DNA of 64,000 bases from positions 1-64,000 of the forward strand of contig NZ_QJTJ01000003.1 in NCBI RefSeq assembly GCF_003217295.1, in the 5' to 3' direction. The notes under the pieces are model-generated. The model worked only from the letters and a program-made list of their open reading frames with translations. It was not told the DNA's origin and did not search any database. This DNA comes from Ureibacillus chungkukjangi. GTDB taxonomy: Bacteria; Bacillota; Bacilli; Bacillales_A; Planococcaceae. The first letter of the stretch is position 1, and each line of letters starts with the position of its first letter. Both the position numbers and the translations under genes were made by a program. Below are positions 55,094 to 63,531 of the stretch, piece after piece.

Positions 55094-56836
55094 TTACAAG
55101 TTATTTCTTTGGTTTTGTGTAAGTTGGAATTTGTTTAATTCTTCTATATTGATTTTAATTCCCTTCATATAGCCTCTGATTGATTTATAACGGTAATTAA
55201 CGTTTACACCAAATTGCATTTGAAGGATTTTCTTAACTTGTTTTTGGATTTTTGGATCTTGTTCAAGTTCAACTTCGCAATATTGTTTATATATTTTCAT
55301 AAAGTCGCTAACCAGCATAAATGCTGTAGGATCGACTTCACATACAGTGTTTACGAAGTTCAATACAGAGTTATTTTCTTCCTCATATGTATGAATAATG
55401 TCTTGTATTTCAGAAGGAATATCAAACTCAAAATTATTATTAATTAAGTAATTTAATGCAAGAATGGCTTGGGTAGCAATGTAGTCTAAATCGTGTTTAA
55501 TTATATTACTACCGAGAGAACGGTCTTTATAAATAACCTTTTGAGTGAAAGGAATGATAATTACACGTTCATAAAATGCCGAGGTAGTATCTTGATCGCT
55601 AATGGTTGGTAAAGTGTTTGCTGCAAATAAGTATTTGGCAGTCGGTACAAATTCAAAAGGCTGTCCATTTTTTCTCTGAGCATTTATGCCATCTTCACCT
55701 GTTAAGATTTTTAACACATCAGTATTTTTAATAGTATCAGCGCTTAACTCGCCATTTATGTTAACCGTCTTACCATATAAGTCAGCCGTAGCAAAGCGAT
55801 CCGTTGTAAAACTATGTAGATCACGATGAGTTCTTGCACTTTTTGGTAACAGGGCATTTAAAGTAACGTTTAAGAATAAAGATTTTCCTCTATCCTTATC
55901 ACCGTGGAAAATGATAAAACGTTTTTTATTGTTATGGTAAGAACTAAGACTGTAACCTAAAATCTGCCAAACTAATCTTTGAAGACTTTCTTTTGGGAAT
56001 GTAAAATCAAAGAAATCTTTGAAATAAACAGGTTCAGCATTAGGGTTATAATTTGCATTAATCTGTACTGTTGTTTTTATCTCAGGACTATGTGGCATTA
56101 ATTCTAAAGTGGCCACATTTAAAATACCGTTTTTAAAGTTTATTAGAACAGGTTGAGCGTTCAAATCATCTGGTGATGTTGCAACTTTACGGTTTAACAA
56201 CCAAAGTGTCTGCAAATCGTTTATTACCTTTGTATTAACAAAGGTATCTCCTAAAGTTTCAAGTTCCTCACGGATAATTATTCTAATTTCATTATAAAGT
56301 TTTTCTTTGTAGACACCATTATCGTAGAAATAATGAATTTTCGAAACGTCTAACAATGGGTATTTTTCTGCTAAGTATTTAGAGAATAGGTTGTTATTAA
56401 GAGTTTTATTTACTTCACTAACTTTGCCTTTTCTATTGTAAATATATTCAGTTTCAACAAACTTAGGCGTTCCGTCTTTTTTGAAAAACTTCGCAATATT
56501 TAGGGCAATTTGTTCATCTATATTATGTTGCTTTTTTAAAGTTTCAAGCATGAACTGCTCTTTTACCTTTAGATTTTGCTTAATCTTTTCATCAAGATTA
56601 GCCTGATTTACCTCCAACGTAGCGGGCTTTTTACGCTCTGGGAAATATAAGTAACTAATGTATTCTAAATCAGTTTCTTCAATTTCCTTACCTACGCTAT
56701 TAATGAAAACCTCGTCAGTAATTGCTCCAGTAGCATAAGAAAGTAATATTTCAAATGTGTTCTTTCCTACGTCGTAATAACCTCTTTCTTCTAAAACTAA
56801 TCTTAAATTTTTTTCAATAATATCTTTCTTGTCCAT
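55094..56836 (-). CDS. Phage/plasmid D5-type SF3 helicase (P4-like primase C-terminal family)
   Basis: 580-aa replication protein of phages, satellites and SCC-like elements. D5_N region at about 240-300, SF3 ATPase with Walker A GDKDRGKS (about 327), Walker B region VNINGELSAD, and motif C YLFAANTLPTISD (about 415-428) followed by the arginine-containing FYERVIIIPF. No archaeo-eukaryotic primase motifs are evident in the N-terminal 200 residues, so it may be helicase only. AAGGAGG precedes the ATG. Confidence 0.88.
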   Translation of the reverse strand: MDKKDIIEKNLRLVLEERGYYDVGKNTFEILLSYATGAITDEVFINSVGKEIEETDLEYISYLYFPERKKPATLEVNQANLDEKIKQNLKVKEQFMLETLKKQHNIDEQIALNIAKFFKKDGTPKFVETEYIYNRKGKVSEVNKTLNNNLFSKYLAEKYPLLDVSKIHYFYDNGVYKEKLYNEIRIIIREELETLGDTFVNTKVINDLQTLWLLNRKVATSPDDLNAQPVLINFKNGILNVATLELMPHSPEIKTTVQINANYNPNAEPVYFKDFFDFTFPKESLQRLVWQILGYSLSSYHNNKKRFIIFHGDKDRGKSLFLNVTLNALLPKSARTHRDLHSFTTDRFATADLYGKTVNINGELSADTIKNTDVLKILTGEDGINAQRKNGQPFEFVPTAKYLFAANTLPTISDQDTTSAFYERVIIIPFTQKVIYKDRSLGSNIIKHDLDYIATQAILALNYLINNNFEFDIPSEIQDIIHTYEEENNSVLNFVNTVCEVDPTAFMLVSDFMKIYKQYCEVELEQDPKIQKQVKKILQMQFGVNVNYRYKSIRGYMKGIKINIEELNKFQLTQNQRNNL

Positions 56837-57715
56837 CTAATTCAGCCTCCTTATGTGATACAGGAGAGACTAATATTATGTAGTAATGCTATGATACTCC
56901 TCTGTGTACGAACTAGTCTGACAGACGTTGGTCAACCTTGCCGAACTATACATACCTACTTTAACCAAACTATCTATCAGGTTATATTAGTTGTTCAGTC
57001 AGACATACCATTTCTCTTCTGTAAGGAAATATATGATTACTGAACTAATTGTTAGTGTAGTTCACTTTTTCTATCTATGGAAGAGACAATTAAGATATTT
57101 GTTGAGATTTGTTTAGATATTTAAAAAAAATGTGGGGGTACTAATAAAAGATGTGGTTTGTTTTTTGTAAACATAGGCTAACAGGCAATGGAAAATGGCA
57201 CTTACAACTCAAAATTGGTTCTCCTTTTTGCTAAAAACGTTGATATATCAAGGTTTATAGAGTTTTAATGCCAATTTTTTTGGTTGAAATGGAATTTAAA
57301 GAATAAGAAAACATTTTGAAGTAAAGAAGATGTTTGAAGAAAAAAGTGGCCTCTTTTTTAAAGGAAGAGTTAGAAACCCCATTGTATCAAGGTTCTGAGT
57401 CGCTTGTGGGTTTTAAAAGTGTCATTTTTAACTTAGAAGGTACTGAAAACTTCCGATTTCTATGAGAAAGTACCACCTTGCCTTTAAAATTAACCACCTT
57501 ATTCTAATCCATGTTCATAAAATAGAAATTCCTTCTTTCATAAAGTGGAAGAGTAGAATGTTTGGATAATTTATGCGAAGTGTTCGCAGCATAAAAAATT
57601 TTCAGTAAAAGTACTTTATGGTTCAATGAAAAATAGAATTATTTTAAATGATCTTATTTATTTTTAAAGGAAAGTTACTTTAGTTACTTAATTGTATCTC
57701 TAGGAGGTGATTCTG
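56837..57715. other. Intergenic region upstream of the D5 helicase
   Basis: About 880 bp of AT-rich sequence without a convincing gene; a 62-codon frame at 56855-57043 lacks a ribosome-binding site. AGGAGG of the next gene ends it. It may hold divergent promoters. Confidence 0.4.
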
Positions 57716-57919
57716 GTGTGCAAAGAACAGTTTGAAGAAATTCTTACAGAAATCCGAGCAGAACTTCTCCTTCCTTTAGTAGACCAACTATTCGATGGTA
57801 GAGAGAATCGATTCGTACTCTCTGATTTAGACGAAATGTTATATGAGTTTCAAATTCGTATAGAGCAGCGATTTGGTGCAGAGGGAAATGAGACAAACGC
57901 ATTGATTAAATGTAAGTAA
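57716..57919 (+). CDS. Small acidic hypothetical protein
   Basis: 67 aa, mostly helical, acidic (CKEQFEEILTEIRAELLLPLVDQLFDG). No known domain. Start GTG 57716 lies eight or nine bases after AGGAGG; GTG 57707 is too close to it. Sits just before direct-repeat copy B. Confidence 0.55.
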   Translation: MCKEQFEEILTEIRAELLLPLVDQLFDGRENRFVLSDLDEMLYEFQIRIEQRFGAEGNETNALIKCK

Positions 57920-57953
57920 CCTTCTTTATATTAGGCTTTTAGACAACCTTCCC

Positions 57954-58227
57954 ACTTTTTTTCTCCTTTTTTGCAGGAACAAACAATTTAATGTTTAAAT
58001 GATAAATTGTGTTCAGTTCGTTCTGAACTACCTTTCTATAGTGTATATGTACAATCCTATAAAAGCAGTGAATTCCGCTGCTTTTATAGGGACAAAAAAA
58101 TTAAGAAGTTTGTAAGAGACAGAACAATATAAATGTTTCACAAGGATATTTACTAAAAATAATCCTTGCTTATTAAGCAAAAATATAGGAATGGAGGTGC
58201 AGAGGACTTGAAATATTATGGAAACGA
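57954..58227 (+). repeat. Direct repeat copy B (~270 bp)
   Basis: Partner of copy A 5.2 kb upstream, same orientation. Here the repeat runs into an intact 96-codon gene, so it looks like that gene's promoter and leader region, including two hairpins at about 58012-58030 and 58058-58089. Confidence 0.88.
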
Positions 58228-58498
58228 GGTGAACGGAAAATTAGTTCATGTGAAACAACTCTATGGTTCTAAATACAACATAATACATCATGGTTATGTA
58301 GATTTCTTAGGGGCAGAGCAATACAATATTCAGCAATATTACGTACTCAGGAAATTTGAACATGGAAAGTTTCTATTCAAAAAGACCGTCTCAGAAGGTA
58401 AAGCAAATGCCTTAGAGTTAATGGGGTGGGAATTAATAAAAACTAAAGGTACTAATCATGTAGACGAATCTTATAAGGAAGTAATTGAACACAGATAA
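58208..58498 (+). CDS. Hypothetical protein at direct repeat B
   Basis: 96 aa, beta-rich and basic (KYYGNEVNGKLVHVKQLYG...). TTG start eight bases after GGAGGTG. A truncated 5' copy exists at 52987, so this gene type is repeated at element boundaries. Family not recognised. Confidence 0.6.
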   Translation: MKYYGNEVNGKLVHVKQLYGSKYNIIHHGYVDFLGAEQYNIQQYYVLRKFEHGKFLFKKTVSEGKANALELMGWELIKTKGTNHVDESYKEVIEHR

Positions 58499-58828
58499 AC
58501 CGGATCAAACCAATACATAACAACAAAACATTGTTCCAAATATTTGATTAAATGGAGTAAGAGCAATGAAAGGCATTCGGTTAAAAAGAAGAAAAGGAGA
58601 AGGTTACAAACCAATTGCAATTTAATCTTCTCTTCTTCTTTTTTAAATACAGTTTTGCTGATAAAAAAAGAAACTTTATAAGAAAGTTATAGTGTTAGAA
58701 GTTCATAATTAAACGGTAAAGTAGTAAGTTCAACTATGGATGATGGAGATTCTTCGCAATAAGAAACACATTTTTGGTGATGTCATCAAAACAAGTCTTA
58801 TTTGGGGTTGAAAGGATTAAGTAAGATT

Positions 58829-58955
58829 CGTTAATAACGGTTATGACCAGATATGGTTAAATATGAATGATTATGAACGGTTAATACTTATTCATAATGT
58901 GCGTGATTGGTTATTAAATACGATGAAATGTTATGAATCGGTTTACCATTAACAA
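58829..58955. repeat. Iteron-like block, possible element replication origin
   Basis: TTATGAACGGTTA (58871-58883) and TTATGAATCGGTTTA (58931-58945) are near-direct repeats, with partial copies TTAATAACGGTTATGA (58831-58846) and ATATGGTTAAATATGAATGA upstream. TTATGAA/TTCATAA forms an inverted pair at 58871-58898. AT-rich flanks and A/T-only runs follow. It could serve the nearby D5 helicase; this is inference. Confidence 0.35.
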
Positions 58956-59131
58956 GTGAGGAAATCTTTTTTTTCAGGAATTCTTTTAAAGTCCTGAAAA
59001 AAGTCCTGAAAAAAATCCCTATAGAGAGCAGAAGAAAATGAAAGTATATGAAAAAAATGAATAAAAGAGAAAGGATAAGAATAACTTCTTCTTTTTTTAA
59101 TTTTGCAATTAAAATCGACTCAAACGACTGA

Positions 59132-59335
59132 AAATCGGTTAAAATAGCGAATCGAAGAAAAAGACCATTTAAAGGTTTTCTAACTGATTTCCATAATTAT
59201 AAAAAGGGGGACAAAAGAAAAAAAGCCGGCTCAAAAGTTAATAATGCTCCCTTGGTGCTGCTTGTGCCATTAAGCATGCTAGTGGCATTAGTCGTAGCCA
59301 CGTTACATCAATCAATAATTACTTTTTACTTTTAA
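59132..59335 (+). pseudogene. Start-less frame for a short membrane protein
   Basis: An open frame of 67 codons encodes a basic stretch (NRRKRPFKGFLTDFHNYKKG) and then a good membrane helix (APLVLLVPLSMLVALVVATL). No ATG, GTG or TTG lies before the helix. A strong terminator follows 15 bp after the stop, as for a real gene end. Probably a 5'-truncated gene. Confidence 0.35.
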
Positions 59336-59349
59336 ATTTATAAAGTAAC

Positions 59350-59405
59350 AACAAACGGGTGATCTAATGTTCGTGCAAACATTAAATTGCCCGTTTGTTT
59401 TTTAT
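59350..59405 (+). terminator. Strong terminator
   Basis: AACAAACGGG (59350-59359) pairs with CCCGTTTGTT (59390-59399), with an inner AATGTT/AACATT stem, followed by TTTTT. Confidence 0.88.
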
Positions 59406-59681
59406 TCTCATATAAACTTCTTAATTTTATAAGTTGCGTAGAAAGACTTCGTAGAATTTGTATACTATGCCATTTCAAAATCCATATTGGCGGAAAAAAC
59501 ACCGATATTTTGTAAATAACGATAGAAAAAAATTGCGTAGAATTATTTAAGTTCAAATTCTTAAGAATTGTGTAAGTGTATTACTGACTTTTCATAATGA
59601 CAGTAGATTGCAATATTTGTTAAATCGATTCGGTCCGCGTTAAACTTTTATTAAAAGACTGAGAAATATGGAGGAATGCTT

Positions 59682-60035
59682 ATGGAGAAATCTGAAATGC
59701 AAAACTCAAAGATCTATCTGGGGCTTGTGTGGGGCGATAATAACACATTGAAAAAGTATCAGTTAACTAAATATGCTGCGAAGAAGGATTACGATATGGA
59801 AATTGCTCATATTGTTCATATGGATTTATTGGATTTAGTGCTGACTGATTTTGGAATTGAGCAAATTGAACGAGTGATAGTTCATTGTATTAGTGATTTT
59901 AGGGATATGACAGAGTTCTATATGTTATACCAGTCTTGTAAAGACTTAGGGATTTCGTGGGTTGTAGCAAATCAGTGTATACGGAGCGAGGATTTTAAAA
60001 GGGATTCTGAGTTTAGGTCTTTTATAAGTTTCTAA
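59682..60035 (+). CDS. Hypothetical protein upstream of the integrase
   Basis: 117 aa, mixed alpha/beta. It starts EKSEMQNSKIYLGLVWGDNN and ends DFKRDSEFRSFISF; the middle part IERVIVHCISDFRDMTEFYML looks like a Rossmann-type strand-helix unit. No family recognised. ATG 59682 is seven bases after GGAGG. Confidence 0.55.
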   Translation: MEKSEMQNSKIYLGLVWGDNNTLKKYQLTKYAAKKDYDMEIAHIVHMDLLDLVLTDFGIEQIERVIVHCISDFRDMTEFYMLYQSCKDLGISWVVANQCIRSEDFKRDSEFRSFISF

Positions 60036-60123
60036 TATACAAAAAATTAGTCAAGTTAACTTGAAGATGATTCAGATGCGCGTTAAGTTTTCAGTAGAAA
60101 TAAACTTACTAGGAGTTGATTGT

Positions 60124-60462
60124 ATGCTGAAACTTGATGAAGAAGGTTTATATCGTGGTGAAGTGAAACAACTTGAAGACGGAAGTTTAGAACTGGATAT
60201 TACATTAGAAAGCGAAGGAAGCGGTATCTATGATATTGATAGCACAATTATTGTTTTTCTAACACAAGAGTGTAATCCAATAAATATACGTGTTTTTAGA
60301 TTAAATAGATTGTCGTTAATGAGAATGGATAATACCAATGATTATCTTGGAAATGACGGCATATATCGTATATCTATCATTGATTACTTTACGATTGAAA
60401 AAACAAAACAAACCGTAATGTTTATTAATATTAAGCCCGTAGTGAAGAAGTCAAGTGTTTAG
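60124..60462 (+). CDS. Hypothetical protein upstream of the integrase
   Basis: 112 aa, acidic, probably beta-rich (LKLDEEGLYRGEVKQLEDG...). ATG 60124 is eight bases after AGGAG; the longer frame from 60061 has no site. It is 47 bp upstream of the tyrosine recombinase and may be co-transcribed. No family recognised. Confidence 0.55.
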   Translation: MLKLDEEGLYRGEVKQLEDGSLELDITLESEGSGIYDIDSTIIVFLTQECNPINIRVFRLNRLSLMRMDNTNDYLGNDGIYRISIIDYFTIEKTKQTVMFINIKPVVKKSSV

Positions 60463-60509
60463 TAGTTTTGCTTAATATTTTAAGTAATGAATGAGGAGGT
60501 AATTTTATT

Positions 60510-61334
60510 ATGCTGAATCAATTTTTAGAAGAAGGGCTTTTAGGCAAATCCAAAACAACAATCCAAACTTACGCCAATTCACTAAAATTATTTTCGGAAT
60601 GGTTAGACGGTGCTGGGGCAAGTTTAGAAAACTATTCAAGAAGTGATGTGCAGCAGTATATCGATTATCTTGTAAGTCGAAGAAAAAACCCATCCACTAT
60701 TAATAAGCATTGGAGTGCCATAAAAAAATTCAGTTGTTGGTCAGATAATGAGCGTGCAATTGAAGAAATTGCGGTTATTAAACCAATAGAATATACTAAA
60801 TTGTCTCCAAAATCTCTTAGCAGGGTAGAAGTTAATCGCCTTATCCGGGAAATTGATAGGGAAAATAATTCACGAGATATGGCAATTACTCAATTATTGC
60901 TAAATACAGGCATACGTCTTTCTGAATTGGTTTCTTTAGATAAAAGGGACATTGAGATTAGTGAACGTAAAGGTGAGTTATTTGTTCGAAATGGGAAGGG
61001 AAATAAAACAAGACATATTCCGTTAAATAAAGAAGCACGTAGAGCCGTTAACAAATACTTATGTGAACGTAATGATAACATAGAGGCTTTGTTTATTTCT
61101 AACAGAGGAAAAAGAATAAGTGTCCGCAGCGTTCAGCATATCTTTGAGAAAAAAGGGGTTAATGTTCATGCGTTACGTCATACGTTTATTACCCATTTAA
61201 TTCGCAACGGTACTGATTCGAGTATCGTACAGTCTTTAAGTGGGCATTCAAGCGCAGAGATGCTGTTTAGATATTCAGTGCCAACCGAGGAAGATCAACT
61301 ACAAGCGTTAGAGTCAATTTGGTTAAATCAATAA
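60510..61334 (+). CDS. Tyrosine recombinase / integrase (XerC/D-like)
   Basis: 274-aa site-specific recombinase. N-terminal SAM-like core-binding domain (about 1-85) and catalytic domain with the full set of residues: Arg136 (TGIRLSEL), Lys166 (GNKTRHIPL), His220 and Arg223 (HALRHTF), His246 (SGHSS) and Tyr255 (MLFRYSVPT). It appears active. GGAGG precedes the ATG. It is too small for a typical large phage integrase and resembles Xer-type or transposon recombinases. Confidence 0.92.
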   Translation: MLNQFLEEGLLGKSKTTIQTYANSLKLFSEWLDGAGASLENYSRSDVQQYIDYLVSRRKNPSTINKHWSAIKKFSCWSDNERAIEEIAVIKPIEYTKLSPKSLSRVEVNRLIREIDRENNSRDMAITQLLLNTGIRLSELVSLDKRDIEISERKGELFVRNGKGNKTRHIPLNKEARRAVNKYLCERNDNIEALFISNRGKRISVRSVQHIFEKKGVNVHALRHTFITHLIRNGTDSSIVQSLSGHSSAEMLFRYSVPTEEDQLQALESIWLNQ

Positions 61335-61336
61335 AT

Positions 61337-61385
61337 AAAGGCAACATAGTGCTGCTTCAAACAGTGCTATATTGCCTTTTTATTA
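61337..61385. terminator. Convergent terminator between integrase and XRE regulator
   Basis: AAAGGCAACATAG pairs with CTATATTGCCTTT (one mismatch); T-run on + and A/T-rich flank on -. Confidence 0.85.
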
Positions 61386-62090
61386 TTCATTTTCTAGTTC
61401 GTTTAGCAAATTGATTGCTCTTTGTGTTGTAGCAATATTTTGTTGTAGGTAAGACTTTAATAATGCAATTTTTTCCGAATGCTCTAATTCCGTATTCTCC
61501 TCTAAGTTGCTTATGATTTGTTCATCTGTGAAGCGGTAATCCCCATCATTATAAAGTTGAATGTTCTCATGCAATAATTCCGCTTCTGCTATGCTAAAAT
61601 GTGGGCTATTCGGCATGTCTATAATATTCATGCAGGTTTTAACTAATGTATCAACAGTAAAAATAAACTTCTCCTTTTCTTCACCTATAAAATCCTCTAA
61701 TGTTCGTCCGTTACTTAATGAATTGAACACTATATAAAAAAGCAGTGTATAATGTGTATCGGATGAAGGTAAGGTGTAATTACCGCGTTTGATAAAATAA
61801 TCATTAATCTTCTCTTTTGAAAATTCGCCAAATTCTTTTAAAAAATCATAATCCCATGTATCTAGAACATAGTCAGTATATCCAACAATGTAATCAACGG
61901 AGGTATTGAAAATTCTTGCCAAGTTAACAAGATGCTCGAGTGAAGGTCGTCTTACATTAGTTAAATATTTTTGCATACTAGATTTTGCAAAACCAAATTC
62001 TGTTAGTAGGGTATCCTTATCAATATCCATACCATTTTCATTTATTAAATGTTTTAAGCGATCTCCAATCATTATTCTATCTTCATTCAC
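61383..62090 (-). CDS. XRE-family transcriptional regulator
   Basis: 235 aa. N-terminal HTH (TLLTEFGFAKSSMQKYLTNVRRPSLEHLVNLARIFNTSVDYIVG, about 23-66) of Xre type and a C-terminal helical domain of unknown function. It starts at GTG 62090 after GGGGG and is divergent from the 62289 gene, whose promoter region it could repress. Probably the element's maintenance or recombination regulator. Confidence 0.8.
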   Translation of the reverse strand: MNEDRIMIGDRLKHLINENGMDIDKDTLLTEFGFAKSSMQKYLTNVRRPSLEHLVNLARIFNTSVDYIVGYTDYVLDTWDYDFLKEFGEFSKEKINDYFIKRGNYTLPSSDTHYTLLFYIVFNSLSNGRTLEDFIGEEKEKFIFTVDTLVKTCMNIIDMPNSPHFSIAEAELLHENIQLYNDGDYRFTDEQIISNLEENTELEHSEKIALLKSYLQQNIATTQRAINLLNELENE

Positions 62091-62163
62091 ACATAAGCCC
62101 CCTTTATTATTATATATTTTATCCCGTTTAGTCCGTTTTGTAAAACAAAAAATACACTTAGTC

Positions 62164-62268
62164 TTTACAAAAGTATTATATTTGGTTATTATAAAGTTAT
62201 GAATTAGATTATTCTAATTTATTAAAAATATATGGGTGCCATCAAAATACCACATCAAAACACATCCC
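62164..62268 (+). promoter_or_regulatory. Promoter and conserved leader, copy 1
   Basis: TTTACA (62164-62169), 17-bp spacer, TATTAT (62187-62192), then 42 bases later the leader GGGTGCCATCAAAATACC...CATCAAAACACATCCC (62234-62268) with two CATCAAAA units. The same promoter and leader recur at 62783-62890. Confidence 0.8.
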
Positions 62269-62288
62269 AAAATAACGGGAGTGATTTT

Positions 62289-62612
62289 ATGTACAAAAAA
62301 TTAGTATTTAAATCAAAGCAAGAGGTTAATGAATTCATTGCTGAGATGTTTGAAAATTACGGGTATGAGACAAGTTTTAGTTCACCAATGTCTAACGGGA
62401 TAAGTGTTTATGGGGAGTGGGTAACAATAAAACTTTATAATGGGTTTTACCACTTTCTTGAATATGATGGTGAGGAATATATTCACTATTGGACAAATGG
62501 CAACACCCGTGATAGAGAGATTAGTTATATTTCCAAAGACACAATTATTGATTGGTTATGGGAAGACAGAAAATATGCCTTTGTGCGATTAAATGAAGCA
62601 TATTACAAGTAA
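62289..62612 (+). CDS. Small hypothetical protein
   Basis: 107 aa, aromatic and acidic (KKLVFKSKQEVNEFIAEMF..., GFYHFLEYDGEEYIHYW). Family not recognised. The longer frame from 62232 would start inside the conserved leader; ATG 62289, after GGGAGTGA, is preferred. It has its own terminator. Confidence 0.62.
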   Translation: MYKKLVFKSKQEVNEFIAEMFENYGYETSFSSPMSNGISVYGEWVTIKLYNGFYHFLEYDGEEYIHYWTNGNTRDREISYISKDTIIDWLWEDRKYAFVRLNEAYYK

Positions 62613-62624
62613 AATCAAAAAGTG

Positions 62625-62671
62625 AAAAAAGGTTTTCTTTGAACAGGTATTGTTTAAAGAAAACCTTTTTT
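62625..62671 (+). terminator. Terminator
   Basis: AAAAAAGGTTTTCTTTGAAC pairs with GTTTAAAGAAAACCTTTTTT (one mismatch), then T-run. Confidence 0.9.
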
Positions 62672-62782
62672 CATTATATAGGGAGAATAGATTAAGAAAT
62701 ATTAGTTATTACTCAAAAAGGTATATATTACTTAAGTATTTCCTGTTTAGTCTCTTTTATTAAAAATAAAATGCGTTTGGTC

Positions 62783-62890
62783 TTTACAAATTTTCCAAAT
62801 CACCTTATTATGTAGACAAGGAATTAAGGAATTCCAATTTAATTTAAATACATAAGGGTGCCATCAAAACACTACATCAAAACATATCCC
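62783..62890 (+). promoter_or_regulatory. Promoter and conserved leader, copy 2
   Basis: TTTACA (62783-62788), 17-bp spacer, TATTAT (62806-62811), then GGGTGCCATCAAAACACTAC...CATCAAAACATATCCC (62856-62890). Only a few bases differ from copy 1, while flanking sequence has diverged, so the elements look selected. It drives the recombinase operon. Confidence 0.8.
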
Positions 62891-62914
62891 TTCCAAATTA
62901 GGGAGGATATAGTT

Positions 62915-63064
62915 ATGACATCATTAAAAAAACCATTAAAGAAAAGCAACATTTTTGAAGTAAAAACAAAGGAAGATCTAAAAAGGGAAGAATTTTTAGA
63001 TGTGTTAGCAGAAATGATTTATTTCCATATCCAAAAGAATAATGACAAGGAGGCTGTAATGTAA
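62915..63064 (+). CDS. Small hypothetical protein, first gene of the recombinase operon
   Basis: 49 aa, basic then acidic (TSLKKPLKKSNIFEVKTKED...). ATG 62915 follows GGGAGGATATAG; an apparent GTG start at 62858 lies inside the leader. Its TAATG end couples it to the serine recombinase. Small genes before recombinases often encode directionality or accessory factors, but nothing here proves that. Confidence 0.6.
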   Translation: MTSLKKPLKKSNIFEVKTKEDLKREEFLDVLAEMIYFHIQKNNDKEAVM

Positions 63065-63531
63065 TGACAAAAGAAAATCCTAAAGTAGCAATTTACACTC
63101 GTGTAAGTACAGAAGAACAAAAAAAGGTTGAATCCTTGTTAGAAGCACAAAAGGAGGCGCTAACAGCCTTCGCTGCACAAAAAGGATATGAAGTATACGA
63201 TTATTATTCAGATATAGATTCTGGTAAAGATTTTAGTGGACCGGGCATTCAACGCCTCTTTATTGACATGCGAAATGAAAGGTTTGATGCCATTATTGTT
63301 TGGAAAGTAGACCGTATTTCGCATAATAATAGTGATGTAATTCGTTTGGTTGACGAGGAATTAAGACCTAGAGGTGTGAAATTATTAGTTTCAACATGTG
63401 ATATTGATAGTAGTACGGCAAATGGCTACATGTTCATTTCCCTTTTAGGGGCTTTTGCTGAATATCAAGTATCTTGTAGAAAAGACTTATTTCAATTCAA
63501 AAAAATAATGAAAAAGGAGGTTGTAATGTAA
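63064..63531 (+). pseudogene. Truncated serine recombinase (duplicated N-terminal domain)
   Basis: 155 aa with the resolvase-type catalytic domain only: catalytic Ser in YTRVSTEEQ is kept, but the active-site motif reads DRISHNNSD instead of DRISRKNSD, losing an active-site Arg. After FAEY the sequence switches to a copy of the end of the preceding small gene (KEVVM, like KEAVM), so a 467-bp tandem duplication created it. Likely inactive. Confidence 0.82.

Larger units (their letters stand above)
58499..59681. other. Gene-poor region with hairpins and iteron-like repeats
   Basis: Contains a possible 19-codon basic ORF (58566-58625) inside a hairpin with AAGAAG/CTTCTT arms (58587-58645), the iteron-like block at 58829-58955, tandem TCCTGAAAAAA repeats (about 58993-59020), a membrane-protein remnant and a strong terminator. 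Confidence 0.5.

Noticed and set aside
56855-57043. 62-codon ORF upstream of the D5 helicase
   Set aside because: No ribosome-binding site and atypical composition; probably chance.
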